Shown piece after piece: positions 1 to 8,579 of a stretch of DNA of 64,000 bases (position 1 is the stretch's first letter; every line of letters begins with the position of its first letter). The stretch is from positions 248,001-312,000 of the forward strand of contig NZ_JACNEP010000004.1 in the NCBI RefSeq assembly GCF_014270035.1, in the 5' to 3' direction. The notes under the pieces were generated by a model. The model made no database searches and was not told the origin of the DNA. It was given only the letters and a program-made list of their open reading frames with translations. This DNA is from Neptunicella marina (GTDB lineage Bacteria > Pseudomonadota > Gammaproteobacteria > Enterobacterales > Alteromonadaceae). The position numbers and the translations under genes were made by a program.

Positions 1-2
1 TT

Positions 3-1058
3 GGCCCATGCGTGCATATAGTGCGCTTTAAAGCCAAAGAGCTGGATAAGGTTATCGATAAGATTAATGGCACTGGTTTTGGCCTGACCATGGGAGTGCA
101 TTCACGTATTGAAGAGCGCGCGGTTGAACTGGCTAAATTATCCCGTGCCGGTAACGTGTACATTAATCGCAATATGATTGGTGCAATTGTTGGCGTGCAG
201 CCATTTGGTGGACGCGGTTTATCCGGTACCGGTCCAAAAGCCGGCGGACCAAACTATTTGTCCCGTTTGATGCTGGAAAAAGCCACACCTAAACCAACAT
301 CGGATAATTATGAACCCGAGCAGGATGTGGCGCTTAACAGTGATGAAACTGCCACTAAAGAAGCGCATGCCATTATGCAACAGGCGATAGCCAATGAAAA
401 TGACTGGCGTCTGAGTCAGTTAAATGCGCGTATTTCCTGGGTACGTCAATTGCTGGCTCGTATTTCTAAAGTCGATATTGTTGATGAACTGGCTGAGGAT
501 TTAAATCTCACCTTATCAACCGCCCGCTCTCAGCTGATGAGCATTGAGCGTTTACTCAGAAAACCTAAAGAGTTACCCGGGCCAACAGGTGAGTCCAATG
601 TGTTGTATCTGGAGCCACGCGGTATTTTGGTGTGTTTCGCTGATAAAAATGTAACCTTTGAATACTGGGCATTGTCTATTGTTACTGCTCTGGCAACCGG
701 TAACGTGGTCATTTCTGTGGTATCTGATTTGTTTTACGACGAAGCCATCGAGTTCCGTAATCAGTTCGTTGCGACCGGAGCCCCGGAAGGGGTTTTACAA
801 GTGGCTAAACTGGCGCACCTTGAAGCCTTATTAGCCGAAGAAAAACTTGCTGGTGTGGTTATTGATAGTTTGAGTGATAGAAGTGCTTATATTTCACAAA
901 AATTATCGGAGCGCGAAGGCGCTATTCTGCCAGTTATTACAGCGGAATATAACGATAACCTGATTCAGCGTCTGCTGACGGAAAAAACCATCAGTATTGA
1001 TACCACAGCCTCTGGCGGTAACACCTCACTGATGACGTTGGTGGAAGACGACGAATAA
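3..1058 (+). CDS. putA: Bifunctional proline dehydrogenase / P5C dehydrogenase PutA, C-terminal part (5' end outside window)
   Basis: The reading frame is open from the first bases, so this is the C-terminal third of a longer gene. The start of the visible protein matches the end of the aldehyde-dehydrogenase (L-glutamate-gamma-semialdehyde dehydrogenase) domain: a GNVYINRNMIGAIVGVQPFG stretch followed by a GRGLSGTGPKAGG loop. The remaining residues correspond to the C-terminal ALDH-like cap of long PutA proteins. PutA oxidises proline to glutamate at the inner membrane with FAD and NAD. No start codon is called because the gene begins upstream of the window. A terminator follows directly. 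The family call is strong; the exact PutA type cannot be judged from a fragment. Confidence 0.93.
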   Translation, partial: GPCVHIVRFKAKELDKVIDKINGTGFGLTMGVHSRIEERAVELAKLSRAGNVYINRNMIGAIVGVQPFGGRGLSGTGPKAGGPNYLSRLMLEKATPKPTSDNYEPEQDVALNSDETATKEAHAIMQQAIANENDWRLSQLNARISWVRQLLARISKVDIVDELAEDLNLTLSTARSQLMSIERLLRKPKELPGPTGESNVLYLEPRGILVCFADKNVTFEYWALSIVTALATGNVVISVVSDLFYDEAIEFRNQFVATGAPEGVLQVAKLAHLEALLAEEKLAGVVIDSLSDRSAYISQKLSEREGAILPVITAEYNDNLIQRLLTEKTISIDTTASGGNTSLMTLVEDDE

Positions 1059-1081
1059 GACTTACAAATAATTATTAGACT

Positions 1082-1109
1082 AAAAAGGAGAGCACGGCTC
1101 TCCTTTTTT
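1082..1109 (+). terminator. Rho-independent terminator after putA
   Basis: A perfect stem AAAAAGGAGAGC / GCTCTCCTTTTT with a 3-base loop lies 23 bases after the putA stop and ends in a T run. Confidence 0.9.
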
Positions 1110-1527
1110 ATATATTCAGTTCGGCTTTTTGATCCTGCTTTGCTGCTAGTAAACCATCCATTTCTAAGCAAGCCTTTCATCTGCCCTGGAAGCATGTATG
1201 ACCCATGGCATGCCAATATATGGTTTGAATAAAATAGTACATTAAAGAAACCGGTGTTTCTATTTTCATTCAGTATAACTATATGAATATAAAGGTTTTT
1301 TGTTTGTCTGAATTCAAGGTGTAGTTAATTAGTAACGTTTTCTCCACCCCGATACCCACCAGATTTCATAATTTCTATTCAACTTGTTGATTTAATTGTA
1401 AAAAATAAAGTTGGCATCTTCTTTGATATATACCTGTTGAAGGTTCGCAATAGCAGTTCCTTAACATTGCTTATTTTAAAAACTTGTAACTGAAGACATT
1501 GTTAAACAATCAATAAGGAAGAGAATC
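1110..1527. other. AT-rich intergenic region upstream of the EF-hand pair
   Basis: About 420 bases between the putA terminator and the first EF-hand gene. No open frame with a plausible start and ribosome binding site, RNA gene or strong hairpin was seen. It presumably carries the promoter of the small EF-hand genes, but no confident -35/-10 pair could be picked. Confidence 0.5.
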
Positions 1528-1743
1528 ATGAAAAACTTCAAAATGTTAACTCTGATGACCCTAATGACTAGCGCTAGTGTTTTTGCGGCCGGTTATACCG
1601 CATTTGCTGAGCTGGATGTAGATAAAAGTGGTTCTTTAAGTGTCCAGGAAGCGGCCGCCGATAGTTCACTTGCGCAGAAATTTGAACAACTGGATACCAA
1701 CAAAGATGGTCAGTTATCTGAAGCTGAATATAACGCTGGCTAA
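1528..1743 (+). CDS. Small secreted EF-hand protein, copy 1
   Basis: A 71-residue protein with an N-terminal signal peptide of about 20 residues and two EF-hand loops: DVDKSGSLSVQE and DTNKDGQLSEAE. Both carry acidic or oxygen-bearing residues at positions 1, 3, 5 and 12, so calcium binding is likely. A good ribosome binding site (AAGGAAG) precedes the ATG. It is one of two tandem copies; the second follows about 100 bases later. The role is unknown: small secreted EF-hand proteins of this size may buffer calcium or bind cell-surface partners. No terminator separates the two copies, so they may be co-transcribed. Confidence 0.85.
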   Translation: MKNFKMLTLMTLMTSASVFAAGYTAFAELDVDKSGSLSVQEAAADSSLAQKFEQLDTNKDGQLSEAEYNAG

Positions 1744-1846
1744 CTGTATTTTGGGCTGCTGAAGATAGTAATAGTAGCCGTTTCTTAAAGTCGCTTGCTT
1801 AAAAGCTTGTAACCAAACGAATTGTTAATCAATAAGGAAGAAAACC

Positions 1847-2062
1847 ATGAAAAATTTCAAAATGTTTACTCTGATTACGTTAATTACCAGTGCCAGTGCT
1901 TTTGCCGGTGGTTTCACTCCATTTTCTGAGTTGGATACTGACAACAGTGGCTCGTTAAGTATGCAGGAAGCTGCTGCTGATAGTGCACTTGCACAAAAAT
2001 TTGAACAACTGGATACCAATAAGGATGGTCAGTTGTCGGAAGCCGAGTACAACGCTGGTTAA
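1847..2062 (+). CDS. Small secreted EF-hand protein, copy 2 (tandem paralogue)
   Basis: A 71-residue paralogue of the preceding protein. The lengths are identical, the first residues MKNFKM are shared, and the last 22 residues are the same. The signal peptide and first loop (DTDNSGSLSMQE) have diverged. The duplicated unit repeats every 319 bases and includes the untranslated leader, since the AATAAGGAAGA ribosome binding site and the preceding bases are also similar. Two calcium-binding loops are intact. The partner or function cannot be told from sequence. A long perfect stem-loop and then a terminator follow. Confidence 0.85.
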   Translation: MKNFKMFTLITLITSASAFAGGFTPFSELDTDNSGSLSMQEAAADSALAQKFEQLDTNKDGQLSEAEYNAG

Positions 2063-2112
2063 TCGCCAGAATTGTTCCTGACCTGCCTTAATTGCAGTTA
2101 AGCCATGGCTGT

Positions 2113-2152
2113 AACCACTAGCAGGTCATAATTCCCTTACCTGCTAGTGGTT
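2113..2152. repeat. 14-bp perfect inverted repeat (stem-loop)
   Basis: The stem AACCACTAGCAGGT pairs perfectly with ACCTGCTAGTGGTT across a 12-base loop, just after the EF-hand pair. It lacks a T run, so it may stabilise the mRNA end or act with the terminator that follows. Confidence 0.7.
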
Positions 2153-2165
2153 GCAGATTAATGGT

Positions 2166-2207
2166 AAAATGCCAATTCATCCTCTTGGAATTGGCATTTT
2201 TTTCTTT
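2166..2207. terminator. Bidirectional terminator between EF-hand genes and dcp
   Basis: The stem AAAATGCCAATT / AATTGGCATTTT has an 11-base loop and is followed by a long T run on the plus strand. A shorter T run is present on the minus strand, so it probably serves both convergent units. Confidence 0.85.
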
Positions 2208-2211
2208 TTAG

Positions 2212-4329
2212 TTAATTTAAACCACGGCGTTTTAGTAATGCATCAACCGTTGGTTTTTGACCGCGGAATTCGATGTAATCCTGCATCAAATCGCGGCTGT
2301 TACCCCGGGATAACACCTCTTTACGGAACTTATCACCATTTTCACGGGTTAATCCGCCATTTTCCTGCATATAAGCAAAAGCATCCGCTGCAAACACTTC
2401 TGTCCACAGGTAAGCGTAATATCCCGCTGAATAGCCACCTGCAGAGTGACTAAAATAAGCGGACTTATAACGAGGAGGGACCGGACGGTAATTGATACCG
2501 TGTTTAGCTAACGCGGCTTGCTCGAAGGCTTCAACGTCATCTACCTCAGTATCTGCTGTAATCGAATGCCACTCCATATCCAATAGCGCAGCTGCCAGAT
2601 ATTCAGTGGTATCAAAACCCTGATTGAATTTGTGTGAAGTTAATACTTTTTGTAGCAATGCATCAGGGATGGCTTCACCTGTTTGATAGTGTTTGGCATA
2701 GCTGGCTAAAATCTGCGGCTGAATCGCCCAGTCTTCGTTAAACTGAGACGGGAACTCTACAAAGTCACGAGCGGTATTGGTGCCCGCTAAACTCGGGTAT
2801 TTCACTTTCGAGAATAAACCATGTAACGCATGACCAAATTCGTGGAACAGGGTTGATACTTCATCGTAGGTCAGTAACGTTGGCTGACCTTCAGCTGGTT
2901 TGGGAATGTTCAGTACATTGTAAACCACTGGTTTTTCGCCGAATAAACCGTTTTCGCTGATAAACGCGTCCATCCAGGCTCCGCCCCCTTTGCCTTCACG
3001 GGCATAAGGATCCAGGTAGAACAAGCCAATGGTGCTGCCATCTGTATCTAATACTTCGAACGCTAAAACGTCGGGATGGTAGACAGGTAAATCTTTGCGC
3101 GCTTTGAAGCTGATACCGTACAGTTTGTTCATGGCCACAAACAGACCATCATTTAACACACGGTTAAACTCGAAGTAAGGTTTGATTTGATCTTCATCTA
3201 AATCGTATTTAGCTTTGCGCACTTTTTCTGCGTAGTACGCCCAGTCCCAGGGTTCTAATTTGAAGTCTTTACCGTCTGCTTCAATTTGCGCCTGAATATC
3301 TGCCGCTTCGGCTTTGGCGCGTGCAACGGCTTTTGGTGCTAAATCATCTAAAATGCCATAAACCGCTTCAGGCGTGTGCGCCATTTGGTTGGCAGTAACA
3401 TAATCAGCCCAGGTAGTTGAACCAAGCAATTCGGCTTTTTCAGCACGCAGATGAGTTAGTTTTTTCAGCACCGGACCATTGGTATCCATGGCACGTGTGG
3501 CAGAAGTACGCCAGATTTTTTCACGTAATTCACGGTTTTCGAGGCTACCTAAAATAGGCTGACGCGTGGTGTTAACCAAGGTGATCATATAACCATCTTT
3601 GCCAGCATCCCGGGCGGCGGAGGCAAGGCTGGCGATATCTGATTCGGATAATCCAGTCAACTGAGTCTTATCTTTAACCACAATGGTATCTTGTTTAAAC
3701 GAGGTTAAGATGTTCTGCGAGAACTCGGTAGACAGGGTTGAAAGCTGACTGTTGATTTCACGAATTTTGTCTTTATCCGCATCACTCAGGGTCGCACCTG
3801 CACGCACAAAGTCCTGATAGTAGGTTTCGATTAAACGTTTATCCTCACCTTGATACTCACTGATATTGGCATACACACTTTGCACACGCGCAAACAACTG
3901 TGGGTTTAGGTACATGCTGTCATAGTGAGCAGACAATTTGGGGGCTAAATCTGCTTCCAGTGCCTGATACTCTTCATCAGAAATGACGCTGGATAAATTG
4001 AAGAAAATTTTAGAGACATGCGTTAATAAGCGTCCCGATTTCTCCAACGCAACCAGGGTGTTATCGAAGGTTGGCGAATCCGGGTTATTGGCAATTTGTT
4101 CAATCTCAGCTTTGTTTTCACTCAGCGCTTGTTTAAATGCAGGCGCAAAATCGCTGGTTTTGATTTTGTTAAACTCAGGAGCATTCAGATACAGAGAACT
4201 TTTTTGCAGCAGGGCATTAGTGCTTTGTGTCATTTGGGTTTCTTGTTTTGGTTGAGTGGGAGTATTGTCTGAACAGGCAGACAAAGATACAGCAGCTGCC
4301 ACGGCAGCAGCGAGTACAGAAAATCGCAT
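2212..4329 (-). CDS. dcp: M3-family peptidyl-dipeptidase Dcp, lipoprotein form
   Basis: A 705-residue zinc metallopeptidase of family M3. The thermolysin-like motif HEFGH is at residues 496-500, inside FHEFGHALHG. The N-terminus is a lipoprotein signal ending SLSAC with the lipidated cysteine at 19, so the enzyme is placed outside the cytoplasm. E. coli Dcp, of similar length, removes dipeptides from the C-terminus of peptides. A GGAG ribosome binding site precedes the ATG. It is transcribed alone and divergently from the serine-hydrolase-like gene at 4591. It would suit degradation of scavenged peptides. Oligopeptidase A is the main alternative, but overall similarity and export favour Dcp. 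Confidence 0.88.
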   Translation of the reverse strand: MRFSVLAAAVAAAVSLSACSDNTPTQPKQETQMTQSTNALLQKSSLYLNAPEFNKIKTSDFAPAFKQALSENKAEIEQIANNPDSPTFDNTLVALEKSGRLLTHVSKIFFNLSSVISDEEYQALEADLAPKLSAHYDSMYLNPQLFARVQSVYANISEYQGEDKRLIETYYQDFVRAGATLSDADKDKIREINSQLSTLSTEFSQNILTSFKQDTIVVKDKTQLTGLSESDIASLASAARDAGKDGYMITLVNTTRQPILGSLENRELREKIWRTSATRAMDTNGPVLKKLTHLRAEKAELLGSTTWADYVTANQMAHTPEAVYGILDDLAPKAVARAKAEAADIQAQIEADGKDFKLEPWDWAYYAEKVRKAKYDLDEDQIKPYFEFNRVLNDGLFVAMNKLYGISFKARKDLPVYHPDVLAFEVLDTDGSTIGLFYLDPYAREGKGGGAWMDAFISENGLFGEKPVVYNVLNIPKPAEGQPTLLTYDEVSTLFHEFGHALHGLFSKVKYPSLAGTNTARDFVEFPSQFNEDWAIQPQILASYAKHYQTGEAIPDALLQKVLTSHKFNQGFDTTEYLAAALLDMEWHSITADTEVDDVEAFEQAALAKHGINYRPVPPRYKSAYFSHSAGGYSAGYYAYLWTEVFAADAFAYMQENGGLTRENGDKFRKEVLSRGNSRDLMQDYIEFRGQKPTVDALLKRRGLN

Positions 4330-4590
4330 AATATCTCCAGTTATATTTATTATTGGGTGGACAACAGACAGTGACGATATACATCATCTAAACCTCAACC
4401 ATATCAGTGAACACTTACTCCCATCAAACGATTTAATCCCGCATTGCAGTGCATTTAACGTATATGCAATATGTCTTTACGCCTTTTTTATTCCTATTTG
4501 ATCTGTGATCCTTTTGAAGGAATAAGATATTTTGCATTTGCCCTATTATAGTAATACCTTATTGTTTTATTACTGCGCAGGTGGTTAAAA

Positions 4591-5889
4591 ATGAAAACAA
4601 CAAAATCCATTACCAGTGTTGGTTTAATAGCATTGAGCATGCATTGTTCAGGCTGGGCAGAGCAGGCGATGACGTCTACTGAGCAAGCTTTTTACGATAC
4701 GGTGATGCAAGCTGCACCACCGATACCTGCCGATTTAAGTCATCATTCTATTAGTTGTGAACAGCAGACAAAAAATAGCAGCGCATCGAATGGTCACTAT
4801 CTGCGTGCGGATGAAGTGGGTTACCATCTTGGTGGCTGGGAAAAGCGCATTGCCCACGACTGGCAATATTTTCAATCCAGCGCCGGGGCGGGGAAAATTA
4901 CGTTAATTGACAGTCAGCTAAGCGATAAAGGTGTGGGGTATCGTTACCTGGCTAACGATAATACACAAGATGACTTATACGAACCCTGGAGTTCGTCAAA
5001 AGTCATGGTATTTACTGCAGCATTAACCAAAGCGCATCAGGCCGGATTAGCTTCACCCAGCTTAGCGGGCAGTGTGCCTCTGGCGGATTTAATCACCAGC
5101 ATTAACAGTTATGCGCCTTTTGGTAAGGCCGATGGTAATTCTAACGCCATTGCCAGTTATTTTTTTAATGTTGCAGGACGTGACTATGCAACGTCGTTAC
5201 TGCATCAGGGGTGGTTAAACCTGAGTAACGATAAAGTTGCGTTGCGTGGCGCTTACGACGTTACTCTTTACCAACCTGAACCGGATTTATGGTTTGGTCC
5301 CACGCATCCTGATGGATTGCATCTTAAAACCTATGCCAAAAATTCAGATGATCCCGGATACCGACCTTACCGTTGTGATGATTGTGGACTTACTGGCAAT
5401 AAACCTTTAACTACACTGGCACAGGCCGAGTGGATTAAGAGAGTTGCTGAAATAGAACGGGACTCATCAACTGCGATGCCTGGGTTAACGACTGCTGATG
5501 TGAGGCTGTTATTTTATGGTGACGGACACTCTGATAAGGAGCATCAGGTTGGTGGTATGATGCAGGGCATCAGTATTATGTTGCACAGAGCCATTGCCGC
5601 AGCGATTGATAATACAAGTGATGACACAAAAGCTGTTCTGGATAAAGCCACTCAGGGTCAGTGGCGGGTGTTTCAAAAAATTGGCTGGGGACCCAGTGAA
5701 ACTCGTGGAACGGGCGAGTTAGTTGTGTTGTCTCAGGTATGTTTGCCCCATTATCAGGGCGGCCGTTCATTCACTCTGGCAGCACAAACCAGCGCACCTG
5801 AGCCAGAGGAAGCGAGTGTGGCAAGAGCCGGACTTAAAATGCAAACATTGTTGAATGGTGCAATGCAACAATTGCTAAAGAATAATTAA
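4591..5889 (+). CDS. Putative beta-lactamase-fold serine hydrolase, exported
   Basis: A 432-residue protein with a signal peptide of about 23 residues. WSSSKVMVF at residues 133-141 looks like the S-x-x-K active site of penicillin-binding proteins and class A beta-lactamases (S134, K137). An NSN triplet near 183-185 could be the SxN-type motif, and RGTG near the C-terminus could replace KTG. A CDDC pair may bind metal or form a disulfide. It lies just upstream of a cluster of peptidoglycan genes, so a D,D-peptidase or muropeptide hydrolase role is inferred. I do not recognise a named family, and the motif alignment is by eye only. Confidence 0.5.
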   Translation: MKTTKSITSVGLIALSMHCSGWAEQAMTSTEQAFYDTVMQAAPPIPADLSHHSISCEQQTKNSSASNGHYLRADEVGYHLGGWEKRIAHDWQYFQSSAGAGKITLIDSQLSDKGVGYRYLANDNTQDDLYEPWSSSKVMVFTAALTKAHQAGLASPSLAGSVPLADLITSINSYAPFGKADGNSNAIASYFFNVAGRDYATSLLHQGWLNLSNDKVALRGAYDVTLYQPEPDLWFGPTHPDGLHLKTYAKNSDDPGYRPYRCDDCGLTGNKPLTTLAQAEWIKRVAEIERDSSTAMPGLTTADVRLLFYGDGHSDKEHQVGGMMQGISIMLHRAIAAAIDNTSDDTKAVLDKATQGQWRVFQKIGWGPSETRGTGELVVLSQVCLPHYQGGRSFTLAAQTSAPEPEEASVARAGLKMQTLLNGAMQQLLKNN

Positions 5890-5995
5890 GTATTGTTGCT
5901 GCAAATTAAAATAAATAAAATATTCTAAATTGTGTTCATTTGTTGAGGTTACTGATACTCTTGGGCACAAACCGAACGTTGTACAGGCAGGTTAA

Positions 5996-7162
5996 ATGAT
6001 TACTCAGGCATACGCCTTTGTGGCGCTTCTGTTTGCAGTTGCTGCAATACTTAAGTTTTTAGATGTATATGGACGCTGGAAAATCTTCCAGTATTTACCC
6101 GCGATTGTGGTGTTGTATTTTGTGGTGATGTTGTTATCTACCTTTGGTGTATGGCAACAAACACCTGAAATAAATCAGGCCTATAAATCCCTTAAATTAC
6201 ATATTCTGCCGGCAATGATATTCCTGATGTTACTCAATGCTGATTTACGCAAAATACGCCAGCTGGGTGGACGTATGCTAATGGCGTTTTTCGCAGCATC
6301 GATCAGCATTGGTATTGCTTTTGTTGTTGGGTTTACCCTGTTCCAGTCTTTTTTATTACCTGGTGCCTGGAAAACACTGGCTGCCTTAAGCGGAAGCTGG
6401 ATGGGTGGCATGGGCAATATGGCAGCGGTGCAAATGGCGCTGGATGTGCCTGACAGCAGCATGGGATATACCTTATTAATAGACTCGATTGACTACGCGT
6501 TGTGGGTCATGTTGCTACTGGCACTGGTGCCTTACGCCAAAAAATTTGCCGACTGGACTGGTGCCGATACCAGCGTATTAGATGAAGTCGGCAGTAAATT
6601 ATCCAGTGAGTCTCAGGTGCATAAAGGTGATCTCACCACGCCATTGTTATTGTTATTAGCCAGCTCATTAGTGGTCTCTATTGTCTCAATCAATATTGCC
6701 GGCTTGCTGCCTACCAGTGCCTTTTTTACACAAACAACCTGGACAGTGTTGATCGTGACTGTTGTTGGAGTACTGGCCGCCATGACCCCCATGAGTAAAT
6801 TGTTTGGCGCTACTGAACTGTCGACATTAATGCTGTATTTGATCATCGCTTTAATTGCTTCGCGTGCTGATATAGCAGAATTGGCTGCAGCACCAACTTA
6901 TATTTTGCTGGGGTTGGTTATCCTGGCGTTGCATGGCGTGATGATGGTGGTTTTTGCCAAGTTGTTTAAATTTGATTTGTTTACCTGTGGAGTTGCTTCA
7001 CTGGCTAATATTGGTGGTGTGGCATCAGCACCGATTTTAGCGGCGGCATATTCCCGTGCGCTAATCCCAATTGGTGTATTAATGGCGTTGTTGGGGTATG
7101 TGATAGGCACCGGTGGTGGACTGATTGTTGGAAAAATTCTGTCTGTTATTGCAATTGGATAA
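5996..7162 (+). CDS. DUF819-family membrane permease (YjcL-like)
   Basis: A 388-residue integral membrane protein with about ten hydrophobic helices. It shows family features such as the LPAMIFLMLLNADLRKI helix-loop and the GSWMGGMGNMAAVQ glycine-rich segment. DUF819 proteins are uncharacterised inner-membrane proteins. It is followed after 11 bases by the NlpC/P60 gene and then by the dipeptide epimerase. The tight grouping suggests that it moves a peptidoglycan-derived peptide such as L-Ala-D-Glu, but that is inference. The ATG has only a weak ribosome binding site. The family call is good; the substrate is unknown. Confidence 0.75.
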   Translation: MITQAYAFVALLFAVAAILKFLDVYGRWKIFQYLPAIVVLYFVVMLLSTFGVWQQTPEINQAYKSLKLHILPAMIFLMLLNADLRKIRQLGGRMLMAFFAASISIGIAFVVGFTLFQSFLLPGAWKTLAALSGSWMGGMGNMAAVQMALDVPDSSMGYTLLIDSIDYALWVMLLLALVPYAKKFADWTGADTSVLDEVGSKLSSESQVHKGDLTTPLLLLLASSLVVSIVSINIAGLLPTSAFFTQTTWTVLIVTVVGVLAAMTPMSKLFGATELSTLMLYLIIALIASRADIAELAAAPTYILLGLVILALHGVMMVVFAKLFKFDLFTCGVASLANIGGVASAPILAAAYSRALIPIGVLMALLGYVIGTGGGLIVGKILSVIAIG

Positions 7163-7173
7163 AAGAGATCAAC

Positions 7174-8571
7174 ATGAAATTAATTAAATCCTGTTTATGC
7201 TTATTTTTGCTTGCCGGTTTTCAGTTGCAGGCACAGGAGCACTGGAAAACCGACGTTGTCGGCATTGATTATGCTCAACTGGAGCCAGCCTACTGGGTTA
7301 ACAAGCTGGATAATAATGATCAAAATCAGGTTCTGATGACCCGCGAAGCCATCGACGGGTTTAATCAGCAACTGATTAGCAAAAATAAAGATGTGGTTGA
7401 TCCACTGAATTATTACCCGGAGATACTGGATGCTGAAGCGCTGAAAAAATTGATTGAGTCAATTTCCAGTGTGCCATCATCCCAGCGTTTCTATCCTGAC
7501 GGCGACGAGCTTAGTCCGCAAGATTTTGCCAACTATATTGAAAATCTCAATGAAGGCGGGATTAAGTCGAGTAATCTGGTACGGTATGGTTTGGCAGTGA
7601 AACGCGCGATGTTACGCACTTTTCCAACCACTGATCGTATTTTAAATCGTGGAATGGATGCTGATTTGGATCGCTTCCAGGAAAGTGGTTTATTCCCGGG
7701 AGATGCCGTGGCGATATTGCACCAGAGTAAAGATAGAAAATGGTTACTGGTGCAGAATTATCATTATCTTGCCTGGGTGAAAAAAGATGCAGTTGCTTTT
7801 GCGGATAAGCAACAAATTCAGGCATTTAAAACAGCCAAACCTTTTGCGGTGATAACTGGTTATCAGGTTAAAACTAACTACGTACCTGACAGTGATGTGT
7901 CACAAATTGTATTGGATATGGGTACCCGCTTACCTTTGTTAAGCAAAGATGAGTTACCTACAGAATTATACGGACAAAACCCGTATGCATCATACGCAGT
8001 TAAGTTGCCAACTCGTGACCAGCAAGGCAATTTGGTGATTAAACCTGCGCTGATTGCACGTCATTTTGATGTGAGTATTGGTTATTTGCCTTTTACCAAG
8101 GCCAATATTATCAGGCAGGGATTTAAGTTCCTTGGAGAGCGATATGGTTGGGGACATGACTACAATGGCCGTGACTGTACAGGGTTTGTCGGTGAAGTTT
8201 ATAAAACGTTTGGTTTCAAAATGCCGCGTAATTCGGGCCAGCAGGGCGGAGCCAAATATGGAACCAACCACAGGTTTAACAAACAAGCCGAGTCAAAAGA
8301 CAAACTTGCCGTTATCAATAAAATGCAAACCGGAGACCTGATTTATATCCCTGGTCACGTCATGATGGTGCTGGGTGAAGTAGATGGTCAGCCTTATGTT
8401 ATTCATGATGTCAAAGGATTAGGTTATATGAACGCAGAGGGTAAACTTTATCGTGGAACTCTGAACGGTGTTTCGGTTACCCCACTTCTACCACTGCAAT
8501 TATCAGTGGATACCAGTTATGTGGATCGTATCTATAACATTAAGCGTATTACGTCAGACAGTCAGGGGTAA
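7174..8571 (+). CDS. SH3 / NlpC-P60 (C40) murein endopeptidase
   Basis: A 465-residue exported protein. After a signal peptide (cleavage near AQA) comes a long N-terminal region, SH3-like segments around residues 150-260, and a C-terminal NlpC/P60 domain. The catalytic cysteine C335 lies in GRDCTGF, H395 in GHVMMVLGE, and H411 in the third position. Enzymes of this kind cleave the gamma-D-Glu-to-diaminopimelate bond and release L-Ala-D-Glu. The next gene is a predicted L-Ala-D/L-Glu epimerase, a pairing also known from the Bacillus ykf genes. It lies in one operon with neighbours on both sides, with an 11-base gap upstream and an 8-base gap downstream. Confidence 0.85.
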   Translation: MKLIKSCLCLFLLAGFQLQAQEHWKTDVVGIDYAQLEPAYWVNKLDNNDQNQVLMTREAIDGFNQQLISKNKDVVDPLNYYPEILDAEALKKLIESISSVPSSQRFYPDGDELSPQDFANYIENLNEGGIKSSNLVRYGLAVKRAMLRTFPTTDRILNRGMDADLDRFQESGLFPGDAVAILHQSKDRKWLLVQNYHYLAWVKKDAVAFADKQQIQAFKTAKPFAVITGYQVKTNYVPDSDVSQIVLDMGTRLPLLSKDELPTELYGQNPYASYAVKLPTRDQQGNLVIKPALIARHFDVSIGYLPFTKANIIRQGFKFLGERYGWGHDYNGRDCTGFVGEVYKTFGFKMPRNSGQQGGAKYGTNHRFNKQAESKDKLAVINKMQTGDLIYIPGHVMMVLGEVDGQPYVIHDVKGLGYMNAEGKLYRGTLNGVSVTPLLPLQLSVDTSYVDRIYNIKRITSDSQG

Positions 8572-8579
8572 GGATATTT

